7,168 nt of DNA, from the NCBI GenBank assembly GCA_964494325.1, contig CAZBTJ010000211.1, positions 1 to 7,168 of the forward strand. The letters are read 5' to 3'. The notes beneath the pieces were generated by a model. That model was not told the DNA's origin and did no database searches. It saw only the letters and a list, made by a program, of their open reading frames with translations. A program made the position numbers and the translations under genes. Below, one piece after another: positions 1-5,313 of this stretch; position 1 is the first letter of the stretch; each line of letters begins with the position of its first letter. This stretch comes from JAIPFM01 sp964494325 (GTDB taxonomy: Bacteria; Planctomycetota; Phycisphaerae; Sedimentisphaerales; Anaerobacaceae).

Positions 1-56
1 GTAGCCTGTCCCCCTAATATTATTCGTAGGACACGCTACCTAATACACTGTTATGT
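1..56 (+). other. attC site, right half (attC of the preceding cassette)
   Basis: The window opens inside an attC. GTAGC (1-5) and GTCC (8-11) pair with GGAC (29-32) and GCTAC (35-39) to form the central arms around a 17-nt loop. The R' box GTTATGT lies at 50-56. The R'' box is off the left edge, so a further cassette lies upstream. Confidence 0.72.
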
Positions 57-90
57 TTTCCGTTGTCTAAGGAGTAGAGACTATAAAGAT

Positions 91-672
91 ATGTTTTGTA
101 GCAATGCTGTTAAGCAGATTGATAGATGCTTGAGTCGATTAGCCCATTTACGTTTTAGCGGAGCTAGCCACTACTACAAGGTCGATCTTGACCTCTGTCT
201 ACGGGGAGGGGCTCTGTTAGGCGCTCTTCATGTTGTGTCATCGCTTCTTGAACTTTTAGTGCGAGAAGTAGAGATTAGTAGGATGGCCTCAGTTACTGAA
301 AAACAGTTTTCTGCAACGGCCAATTTTCAGCGTGAATTAGAAAAGCAGCGTAAAGTTGGATTTAAGACCATAATAGACAATTTGACCCAAGCGACTCTAG
401 TTAGTTCTGATATTTCAGAGAAAACAAAGGCCTTTTACGATTATGTGCGGATCCCAATTCATCATGGTTTGCCTTTAAGATTTGTTGAAAAAAACACGAA
501 TCAGCCTGAAGAAGAGAAACTACTGCTTATGATATTTGGACACGACTGTAAAAACGTAGATTTTAATGTCGGCATGCAAGATTTAGAAGAGGCAATTGAA
601 AATGTAGCCCTTAAGTTAATCGACACAGGTATAACCTTGGTAGAAGAAGTATCAAAAGTCAGATTAACATAA
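91..672 (+). CDS. Cassette 1 protein, all-helical, candidate HEPN-like
   Basis: This is a 193-residue protein that I do not recognise as a named family. It looks almost wholly helical and has no signal peptide. Residues 40-63 form a hydrophobic-amphipathic helix (ALLGALHV...LLELLVREVE). Residues 115-130 read FYDYVRIPIHHGLPLR, which contains R120-x4-H125-G126. That matches the R-x4-6-H catalytic signature of HEPN ribonucleases, which is commonly followed by Gly, although the usual polar residue after the Arg is Ile here. HEPN proteins are often RNases in toxin-antitoxin and abortive-infection systems, so an RNase role is possible but unproven. The ATG at 91 is the only plausible start. AAGGAG at 69-74 is 16 nt away, which is long. 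The stop codon (670-672) lies inside the R'' box of its own attC. No promoter is evident in the 40-bp leader, so expression probably depends on upstream transcription. Confidence 0.78.
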   Translation: MFCSNAVKQIDRCLSRLAHLRFSGASHYYKVDLDLCLRGGALLGALHVVSSLLELLVREVEISRMASVTEKQFSATANFQRELEKQRKVGFKTIIDNLTQATLVSSDISEKTKAFYDYVRIPIHHGLPLRFVEKNTNQPEEEKLLLMIFGHDCKNVDFNVGMQDLEEAIENVALKLIDTGITLVEEVSKVRLT

Positions 673-725
673 CAAAGGAATCAAAAGGGACGTCGTACCT
701 CCGCCCCTTATTCCTGGCGTTCTGA
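667..725 (+). other. attC site of cassette 1 (59 bp)
   Basis: R'' is ACATAAC (667-673) and R' is GTTCTGA (719-725). The inner arms pair AGGAAT with ATTCCT and AAGGG with CCCTT. The cassette's own 5' end, GTTATGTT at 50-57, is the exact reverse complement of AACATAAC (666-673), which confirms that cassette 1 is one unit. Confidence 0.88.
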
Positions 726-745
726 ACTCAGCAAAACATAGATTC

Positions 746-774
746 TTGACATGTGAATCCGCAGCTTGTATTTT
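746..774 (+). promoter_or_regulatory. Sigma70-type promoter inside cassette 2
   Basis: A perfect -35 box TTGACA (746-751) is followed after 17 bp by TATTTT (769-774), which matches 4 of 6 consensus bases. It lies about 40 bp before the GTG start of the membrane-protein gene and inside the same cassette, so that gene can be expressed wherever the cassette lands. Confidence 0.6.
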
Positions 775-814
775 ATCATGTACTGTTACAGCGTTAAGAT
801 AAAAAGGTGATCTA

Positions 815-1108
815 GTGAATTCGTATCGACGTGCGATCGTATTTGTAAATTTAATTCTATCTCTGTTTTTCTGGTCGTTAATCTGGATAGGTCATTTTTT
901 CCTTCCCGGACTGTTGGGTTCGGAAATGAAAGCCGACGTCATGTTGAGCAAATATGAACTCGTCTGTGCCGGACTAACAGCATTCTTGGCACTGTCGTGT
1001 TTAGTCGTAATAGTCCTAGTTAATGCAGTTCTTATTCGAGCCTATTTTACCCAAAAGAAGAATATTCCATCAACAAGGTCAGAACCAAACAATGCAGGAG
1101 ACTGCTAA
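815..1108 (+). CDS. Small two-helix inner-membrane protein (cassette 2)
   Basis: This 97-residue protein has no recognised family. It has two hydrophobic segments, at about residues 8-31 (IVFVNLILSLFFWSLIWIGH then FFL) and 48-74 (rich in L, V, A and C). These are separated by a short loop with charged residues (EMKADVMLSKYE). A basic, polar tail follows (QKKNIPSTRSEP). The Arg-rich N-terminus (YRR) and basic tail suggest both ends are cytoplasmic. The start is GTG at 815, supported by the purine-rich AAAAAGGTGA at 801-810. A promoter sits at 746-774. The end of the gene runs through the R'' box and left arm of its attC, so its last eight codons are attC sequence and could vary without affecting function. 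The role is unknown. Small membrane proteins occur both as toxins and as partners of defence effectors, but nothing here decides that. Confidence 0.75.
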   Translation: MNSYRRAIVFVNLILSLFFWSLIWIGHFFLPGLLGSEMKADVMLSKYELVCAGLTAFLALSCLVVIVLVNAVLIRAYFTQKKNIPSTRSEPNNAGDC

Positions 1109-1149
1109 ATCGCTACGCGATTCAACTGCTCCTGATCTTATCGTTAGCA
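1079..1149 (+). other. attC site of cassette 2 (71 bp)
   Basis: R'' is TCAGAAC (1079-1085), the reverse complement of this cassette's start GTTCTGA (719-725). R' is GTTAGCA (1143-1149). The inner arms pair CAGGAG with CTCCTG and AATCGC with GCGATT around TAC. The right half (1131-1147) is identical to that of the attC at 3468-3539 over 17 bp. Confidence 0.87.
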
Positions 1150-1157
1150 GTCATGTC

Positions 1158-1171
1158 CACATATCTATGTG
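1158..1171. promoter_or_regulatory. Short palindrome upstream of the SEFIR gene
   Basis: CACATA (1158-1163), a TC spacer and TATGTG (1166-1171) form a perfect 6-bp inverted repeat in the 48-bp leader between the attC and the SEFIR start. It could be an operator half-site pair or a small hairpin. It could also be chance, and no promoter is clear around it. Confidence 0.25.
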
Positions 1172-1191
1172 TCTAAAAATTTGAGGGTTTA

Positions 1192-2130
1192 ATGCAACCA
1201 ACAGTCTTTGTATCATACTCACACGATGATCAAGTACATTCCGATTGGGTACTGCAGCTCGCGACGCGATTGAGATCCAATGGCGTTGATGTATTGCTTG
1301 ATCGATGGAACTTGAGGCTAGGACAGGATTTGGCAGCTTTCATGGAGCGGGGGTTGTCCGAGGCGAATCGAGTTATTTGTATTTGCTCGGAAAAATATGT
1401 TGATAAAGCGAATTTGGGTAGCGGTGGCGTAGGATACGAAAAGCAAATAATCACCGCCGAACTCATGGCGGATTTGAATTCTAATTGGGTTGTGCCGGTA
1501 ATAAGGAACAATAGCCGAGACAAGAAGGTGCCAATATTCTTGGGCGGCAGATTATTCGTTTCGTTTGAAAACGACAGTCTGTATGAAAACAGCTATGAAG
1601 AGCTTCTTCGTGAATTGCTTGATGAGCCAGTTCTACCAATTCCGCCGATTGGGAAGAATCCTTTTCAAACGGCCAAGGCCTTTGCCAACCAAAGGTTTCT
1701 TCCAAACAGTGAAAAGTACGTATCTCCTGCTACGAGCGGCAAAGTGACCTTCGACTACTCAAATAACAACGGCAGGTACTTTATCGGCCAAGGTGAATTG
1801 GCTTTTGAACTGGACTTCACCAAGTCAAGTGATACATGCATCCAGCTTTATAACGATCCGCCCGGAATTAGAACTATTGCTATTGCAAAGGGCGTGAACC
1901 ATATCGCCGAAATTGAAGATGCTCGTGACTTCGATGGGTCATCTAGGGCTCGCAGGCCACAGGTTGGTCAGGTAGCGGTCCTACAAAACACGAATGGGTT
2001 TTATGCAGCGATAAAGATACTTTCGGTGAAAGATGACACTCGTAGCCACGATGAGGATGAAGTAATTTTCGATTACGTTATACAAAGTAATGGCAGTCCA
2101 AACTTCACCAGCATCACAAATGCCTGCTAA
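1192..2130 (+). CDS. SEFIR/TIR-like domain protein with C-terminal beta-rich module
   Basis: This is a 312-residue putative defence effector. Residues about 3-145 form a SEFIR domain, a TIR-superfamily fold. Strand A is TVFVSYSHDD (4-13), followed by the helix DWVLQLATRLRSNGVDVLLDRW (residues 18-39) and the strand VICICSEKY (61-69). The segment GVGYEKQIITAEL (79-91) has Glu83 where TIR NADases carry their catalytic Glu. After a proline-rich linker (145-160), residues about 183-300 are beta-rich, with FDYSNNNGRYFIGQGELAFE, YNDPPGI and NTNGFYAAIK. I recall similar modules fused to other TIR or SEFIR proteins and take this as a sensor or ligand-binding domain. Bacterial TIR-fold effectors commonly deplete NAD+ in abortive infection, and that activity is inferred here. 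GAGGG at 1183-1187 is the ribosome site. The stop codon lies in a collapsed attC remnant. Confidence 0.88.
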   Translation: MQPTVFVSYSHDDQVHSDWVLQLATRLRSNGVDVLLDRWNLRLGQDLAAFMERGLSEANRVICICSEKYVDKANLGSGGVGYEKQIITAELMADLNSNWVVPVIRNNSRDKKVPIFLGGRLFVSFENDSLYENSYEELLRELLDEPVLPIPPIGKNPFQTAKAFANQRFLPNSEKYVSPATSGKVTFDYSNNNGRYFIGQGELAFELDFTKSSDTCIQLYNDPPGIRTIAIAKGVNHIAEIEDARDFDGSSRARRPQVGQVAVLQNTNGFYAAIKILSVKDDTRSHDEDEVIFDYVIQSNGSPNFTSITNAC

Positions 2131-2146
2131 TAAATCGTTAGCAGGC
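2122..2146 (+). other. Collapsed attC remnant (R''/R' fused, central arms missing)
   Basis: GCCTGCTAA (2122-2130), a 7-nt loop and TTAGCAGGC (2138-2146) form a perfect 9-bp inverted repeat. The outer boxes look like R'' (TGCTAA) and R' (GTTAGCA, 2137-2143) of an attC, but the roughly 40 bp of L''/loop/L' normally between them is absent. It sits exactly where the attC of the SEFIR cassette should be, and it contains that gene's stop codon. There is no T tract, so a rho-independent terminator is unlikely. Confidence 0.6.
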
Positions 2147-2269
2147 AACCAATAAGGCAATTGTATGAGTTATTATTTCACACAACTTCTTCCAGTTTTT
2201 CGCACACGATTCACATTCCTTTTCGATAGAGACAATGCCCTGAGACACTAATAACATTGGAGTATGCAA
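2147..2269. other. Intergenic stretch before the zinc-knuckle gene
   Basis: This is 123 bp of AT-rich sequence with no convincing promoter. A weak TTCACA/GACAAT pairing near 2210-2236 has only about a 15-bp spacer. The only definite signal is GGAG at 2259-2262, used by the next gene. Confidence 0.3.
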
Positions 2270-2476
2270 ATGAGCGTTAAGGTTATATTTTGTGTTTACT
2301 GTGGTCAAATCGCAGGTACACCAACCAAGTGCCCTGTACGTAGAGGACGTGATCATGAGTTTAAAACAAAAGATGTCGGATTGTGGATCTGTGTCTATTG
2401 TGGAGGTACTATCGGGCAAGGCTCTGTCTGCCCCGTCCGTAGTAGTCGCGATCATGAGTTTCGTGACAAGTCATAG
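2270..2476 (+). CDS. Tandem zinc-knuckle mini-protein
   Basis: This 68-residue protein is built from two copies of one 33-residue unit. Unit 1 reads C8-x2-C11-x9-C21-x7-H29 and unit 2 reads C41-x2-C44-x9-C54-x7-H62. Both share CVYCG, CPVR and RDHEF, so each probably binds one Zn2+ through a CCCH set. The DNA still shows the duplication: GATCATGAGTTT occurs at 2351-2362 and 2450-2461, exactly 99 bp apart. An in-frame ATG lies at 2264, but GGAG (2259-2262) is only 1 nt from it and 7 nt from the ATG at 2270, so the shorter start is preferred. The function is unknown. Zinc ribbons bind nucleic acid or protein, and this one might regulate or partner the SEFIR gene, since no working attC separates them. 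I do not recognise a named family. Confidence 0.72.
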   Translation: MSVKVIFCVYCGQIAGTPTKCPVRRGRDHEFKTKDVGLWICVYCGGTIGQGSVCPVRSSRDHEFRDKS

Positions 2477-2524
2477 TGCAGCAGTTTAATTGAAACTTAG
2501 GCTTCAGAATTAAAGATTTTGAAC

Positions 2525-2583
2525 TGCTAACGGGCTGCAAATCGACGCCGCTATCGCGTCGCGATTGAACCCGTGCGTTGGCA
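2525..2583 (+). other. attC site closing the SEFIR/zinc-knuckle unit (59 bp)
   Basis: R'' is TGCTAAC (2525-2531) and R' is GTTGGCA (2577-2583). The inner arms pair CGGG with CCCG and CAAATCG with CGATTG. ACTGCTAAC (2523-2531) is the exact reverse complement of the cassette start GTTAGCAGT at 1143-1151 (9 bp). It also matches the remnant's GTTAGCAG at 2137-2144 (8 bp). Confidence 0.9.
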
Positions 2584-2620
2584 TCAGTTGTCTCAAGGGA
2601 ATTAATCATAGGAGACTCAT

Positions 2621-3442
2621 ATGGAATGTCGAGTCGCAACTTTGTGTGACTATCAAAGCTCCGAAGGTCCTGGCGAATGGAATAGCGGCATTCTAAACAT
2701 AGACCTCGTTAGCTGGGATCAGTTTCATGATGTTATCGCAAACTTGCTTGAACATGGGGATTTCATATGGCGAGGGCAAAGAGATGATTGGGAACTAAGA
2801 TCCAAGTTTGATCGTGTGGTTAAAGAGAAAGAGGACCGGGCAGCAAGGTTAGAAGAACATAAGCAAATCTTTGAACGGGCAATTAGAGGAAGGCGTGGGC
2901 AGAATCCCCCCCAGTTAGACGACGATGAGATATGGGCACTTGGGCAACACTATGGCTTAGCCACACCATTATTAGATTGGACTGAGTCTCCCTTTGTTGC
3001 CACATATTTTGCGTTTAGAGAGAAGCCGAATGGCTTTACTCAAGAAACGACCTCTTCGCGATACATTTATGGCTTAAGCAAGGATCTGGGAAGGTGGGGT
3101 CCTTCTAACTCTCCTGACACTGAGCCTTATGACCACTTTATCGAGTTTGTTGAGCCGTTGTCAGATGAGAACCCGCGATTATTGAACCAAAGAGGATTGT
3201 TCACGAATCCATTTTTTGAAAGCGTTGACATAAGAAGAATCGTTCAGAACTGCTATGCAAAAGATCAAAACGCAGAAAAGAAACGTATCATATTTGTAGA
3301 GATCAGCATTCCTGAGAGTGAACGAATAAAATGCCTTCGTAATTTGAATTCTATGAATATAAATCATGCAACGCTTTTTCCGGATCTGACAGGTGCGGCT
3401 GAGTACTGTAACGTAAAACTCGAAATTGATGACTATTCATAG
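2621..3442 (+). CDS. FRG-domain protein (stand-alone)
   Basis: This is a 273-residue member of the FRG family, named after its conserved Phe-Arg-Gly motif. Residues 48-53 read FIWRGQ and are followed by a W-x-L-x-S segment (WELRSKFDR, 57-65). A charged helix with E79 and F84 follows, and then the diagnostic block GQHYGLATPLLDWTESP (108-124) with FVATYFAF (125-132). The order and spacing match the family. One difference is that the usual PTRLLDW is ATPLLDW here, so the arginine is lost. FRG domains occur alone or fused to other domains in predicted anti-phage and toxin-like loci. Their biochemical activity is not settled as far as I know. The last 130 residues are less conserved. AGGAG (2610-2614) lies 6 nt before the ATG. 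It is the only gene in its cassette. The gene ends 25 bp before the attC. Confidence 0.88.
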   Translation: MECRVATLCDYQSSEGPGEWNSGILNIDLVSWDQFHDVIANLLEHGDFIWRGQRDDWELRSKFDRVVKEKEDRAARLEEHKQIFERAIRGRRGQNPPQLDDDEIWALGQHYGLATPLLDWTESPFVATYFAFREKPNGFTQETTSSRYIYGLSKDLGRWGPSNSPDTEPYDHFIEFVEPLSDENPRLLNQRGLFTNPFFESVDIRRIVQNCYAKDQNAEKKRIIFVEISIPESERIKCLRNLNSMNINHATLFPDLTGAAEYCNVKLEIDDYS

Positions 3443-3467
3443 GATCATCTGTCAATTTATAATTTCA

Positions 3468-3539
3468 TGCCAACATGGCGATCCAGGGCACTTCTTGATC
3501 GCGTCGCGATCTGCGAAGGCCCTGATCTTATCGTTAGGA
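3468..3539 (+). other. attC site of the FRG cassette (72 bp)
   Basis: R'' is TGCCAAC (3468-3474) and R' is GTTAGGA (3533-3539). ATGCCAAC (3467-3474) is the exact reverse complement of the cassette start GTTGGCAT (2577-2584). The arms pair CAGGGC with GCCCTG and GATCGCG with CGCGATC, with CTTC/GAAG outside the latter. Confidence 0.91.
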
Positions 3540-3565
3540 GTCTATAGAAAAATGGTGGGAAGCAG

Positions 3566-4387
3566 ATGGCATCACTGAGATTTCGAGAAAAGAATCATCT
3601 TGAGGAATTCCTAGAGATGGGCAGTGGCTACGTATTGAATTTTAGTGATCGCACGTTTGCTGACTTCTTCCGAGACTTTGACGTCGAGATAGACGATATT
3701 CGATACCTTGAGGGACATAGCGGTTCCAAGGCTAATCGGATGCGTAGCTTCTGGGCCCTTACAGACGACCGGTTAGTCGGAGATGTCCTTCAAGAACTTA
3801 TTGAGTATGCAGAGTCTTACCGGCCAGGTCATCCGTTAGTGGATAGGTGTCGTGCCATTGTTAACCGGTTGCAGGCCACGCAGCCTCAGCCTGCGAAGGC
3901 TCAATCGGTATCAGCCCCTACCGAGCAGAGAGTGCAGCAGATAGTTTCGGAACGTCCGATTGAAATCTTCTTCTCATATGCACATGAAGATGAATCACTA
4001 ATGGACGAAATTAGGCGTCAGCTCGTAGTGCGCGAGCGCATGGGTGAAATTGTTAAGTGGCACGACCGGATGATTCCAGCGGGTGATGAGTGGCGGACTC
4101 AGATTGACAATAGGATTGAGAGGGCTAACGTCATACTACTCTTTATGAGCCCTCACTTTCTAGAGTCTCGGTATTGCTATGAGATCGAAGGAGAGATCGC
4201 CCTTCGCCGACACCAGGATGGTTCTGCTAGGGTTATTCCCGTGGTGCTGCGAGCTTGCGATTGGACCGTTACGCCCTTTGGTGCGCTACAAGGGCTTCCC
4301 AGGGATGGGGTTCCAATCACACAGTGGCCCGACATCGATCAGGCGTCTCTCGATATTGCTAGAGGCATCATGGAGAGTATCGTATAA
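3566..4387 (+). CDS. TIR-domain effector with conserved N-terminal domain
   Basis: This is a 273-residue, two-domain protein. Residues 10-82 carry LEEFLEMGSGYVLNFSDRTF, then D43/D44 and GSKANRMRSFW (53-63), then a helix LVGDVLQELIEYA. This resembles a small module found at the N-terminus of abortive-infection proteins such as the AbiJ-type N-terminal domains; I assign it with moderate confidence. A Q/P/A-rich linker (104-128) leads to a TIR domain (131-272). Its parts are strand A EIFFSYAHEDE, WHDRMIPAGDEW (165-176), strand VILLFMSPHFLES (189-201), and RYCYEIEGE (202-210) with Glu206 as the likely catalytic Glu. The expected activity is NAD+ hydrolysis or cyclisation, triggered through the N-terminal module, leading to cell arrest on infection; this is inferred. 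GTGGGAAG just upstream (from about 3555) is the ribosome site. It is the last gene of the visible array. Confidence 0.9.
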   Translation: MASLRFREKNHLEEFLEMGSGYVLNFSDRTFADFFRDFDVEIDDIRYLEGHSGSKANRMRSFWALTDDRLVGDVLQELIEYAESYRPGHPLVDRCRAIVNRLQATQPQPAKAQSVSAPTEQRVQQIVSERPIEIFFSYAHEDESLMDEIRRQLVVRERMGEIVKWHDRMIPAGDEWRTQIDNRIERANVILLFMSPHFLESRYCYEIEGEIALRRHQDGSARVIPVVLRACDWTVTPFGALQGLPRDGVPITQWPDIDQASLDIARGIMESIV

Positions 4388-4402
4388 TTCCATGCTTGAG
4401 AC

Positions 4403-4461
4403 TCCTAACGAGTAAGGGTTTACAACGGACCGAAGGTCCGACTGTAAACCCATGGTTGAGA
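4403..4461 (+). other. attC site of the TIR cassette (59 bp)
   Basis: R'' is TCCTAAC (4403-4409). GACTCCTAAC (4400-4409) is the 10-bp exact reverse complement of the cassette start GTTAGGAGTC (3533-3542). R' is GTTGAGA (4455-4461). The inner hairpin is unusually strong: GGGTTTACA pairs with TGTAAACCC and CGGACC with GGTCCG around GAA. It is the last attC visible. Confidence 0.88.
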
Positions 4462-4711
4462 ATGAGCCATTGTTTCGGAGGCTATTGGAAATTGCTTCGA
4501 GTGGGTTGAGCTGTCCGTAACGCCTCATCTGTCGAGTGAGATGGGCGGTGAGTGTGCCATCTGGAGCTTTTGGCTGTACGTCACGGTGGGCCACGGATAG
4601 TTTTGGGACGTGTTTTTGGCTTTTTTGCGAGGTGGTGACAAGGGATCTCCAGGCCGTTCGCATTGCGGCTTGCAAGTTTTCCCATGATTAGACGTGTCTG
4701 CGAACAAGAGG
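4456..4711 (-). mobile_element. Probable 3' tail of the IS91-like element (no gene)
   Basis: This is 256 bp between the last attC and the stop codon of the IS91-like transposase. IS91-type elements usually carry a non-coding stretch of this size between the transposase stop and the replication-origin end, so this is the likely identity. The end of the element cannot be fixed: its junction appears to fall at or near the attC R' box. Open frames here on the minus strand continue antisense into the TIR gene and look spurious. Confidence 0.4.
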
Positions 4712-5278
4712 TCATATCGGTGGGCCTCGCTTAGGCGTAATCTTGCCGATCTTGATCATTTCGACCTTGCAACACGGGCAGTAAAACCGAACCTGTGGCT
4801 TGGCCGTGGGTGTCTTTGTGGTGGTGACCTTGGTCGCAGACGTGAATTCCTGCGGCTGTAACTGTTCTTTGACAAGTTCAAGTTTTCCTCGCGATTTGGG
4901 GTGATAAAGGCCGTAGGACCGGACCTTCTGGAAGCCCTTGGGCAGGACGTGCTGTAAGAAGCGGCTGATGAACTGCTCGGCTGGCAAGGTTAGAACCTTG
5001 ACCACGTTGGTTTTGCCCTCTCGGTAACGAAAGGTGACGTGCGTTTCGGTAACATTGAGGATGTTCTTGTTGCTGATGGCTACACGGAAGATGTACGGCG
5101 TTAAATACTTCAACGCCTCCCGGCCAGTGCCGACCGCTTCGATGTCCACGATCCAGTTCTTCTTCCAGACGGTGTTCGGCACCTGATCGTACAGACCCAA
5201 TGCCTTAAATCCGTCGCGGATCTTGGCTCGGAAGATGAAGGCAACGACGGTCTCCGGGATGAGACAGTCGTACTTGGG
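4712..5278 (-). pseudogene. IS91-family Y2 transposase, C-terminal fragment
   Basis: The reading frame opens abruptly at the junction near 5278 with PPKYDCLIPETVVAFIFRAK, then continues VWKKNWIVDIEAVG, YLTPYIFRVAISN, VTFRYREGK, FISRFLQHVLPKGFQKVR and YGLYHP. This is the typical C-terminal half of IS91-like rolling-circle transposases. YLTPY holds the Y-x3-Y catalytic tyrosine pair. A Cys pair near the end (FYCPCC) is also usual. About 190 residues remain of roughly 400, and the N-terminal zinc and HUH regions are gone, so the protein is dead. Any gene start here is artificial: the apparent TTG start at about 5200 is simply an internal codon. It is cut by the left end of the RAYT-type element. 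Whether the missing half lies beyond the right edge of the window is unknown. Confidence 0.85.
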
Positions 5279-5283
5279 GGGAG

Positions 5284-5313
5284 TTTTGGGGTCAGAGCTT
5301 GATTAGTGATTAG
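5284..5313 (-). repeat. Terminal inverted repeat, left end of copy A
   Basis: This 30-bp sequence begins TTTTGGGGTCAGAGC and ends TTAGTGATTAG. Its perfect reverse complement lies at 7119-7148, and a direct copy lies at 6099-6128. The transposase stop codon lies inside it. Confidence 0.88.

Larger units (their letters stand above)
1..4455 (+). mobile_element. Integron gene-cassette array (partial, no integrase in window)
   Basis: Plus-strand genes are separated by attC recombination sites, and every cassette starts at the GTT of one attC and ends at the R'' box of its own attC. Boundaries inferred from the G/TT crossover point are 51-719, 720-1143, 1144-2577 (SEFIR plus zinc-knuckle, with an internal remnant), 2578-3533 and 3534-4455. 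Self-complementarity between each cassette's first bases and its own R'' box is the strongest evidence, because it is expected only for units that circularise. All genes face the same way as the attC sites, as is typical. Stop codons of several genes fall in or next to R''. The integrase, attI and Pc promoter must lie outside the window. The attC sites differ in sequence, as in both environmental and chromosomal arrays. Confidence 0.9.

Noticed and set aside
2205..2240. Promoter for the zinc-knuckle gene
   Set aside because: The candidate -35 and -10 boxes are weak and about 15 bp apart, so they are not enough to annotate.
2138..2455. 105-residue open frame on the minus strand
   Set aside because: It is antisense to the zinc-knuckle gene, whose duplicated CCCH pattern is clearly the real coding frame. 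Integron cassette genes here all face the plus strand.
4417..4452. Strong hairpin as a rho-independent terminator for the TIR gene
   Set aside because: No T run follows it, and the matching R'' and R' boxes show that it is the stem of an attC.
1..4461. Repeated palindromes as a CRISPR array
   Set aside because: The palindromes differ in sequence and length and are spaced by whole genes, which fits attC sites and not CRISPR repeats.
4286..4675. 129-residue open frame on the minus strand
   Set aside because: It runs antisense across the end of the TIR gene and through the last attC, and has no recognisable domain.
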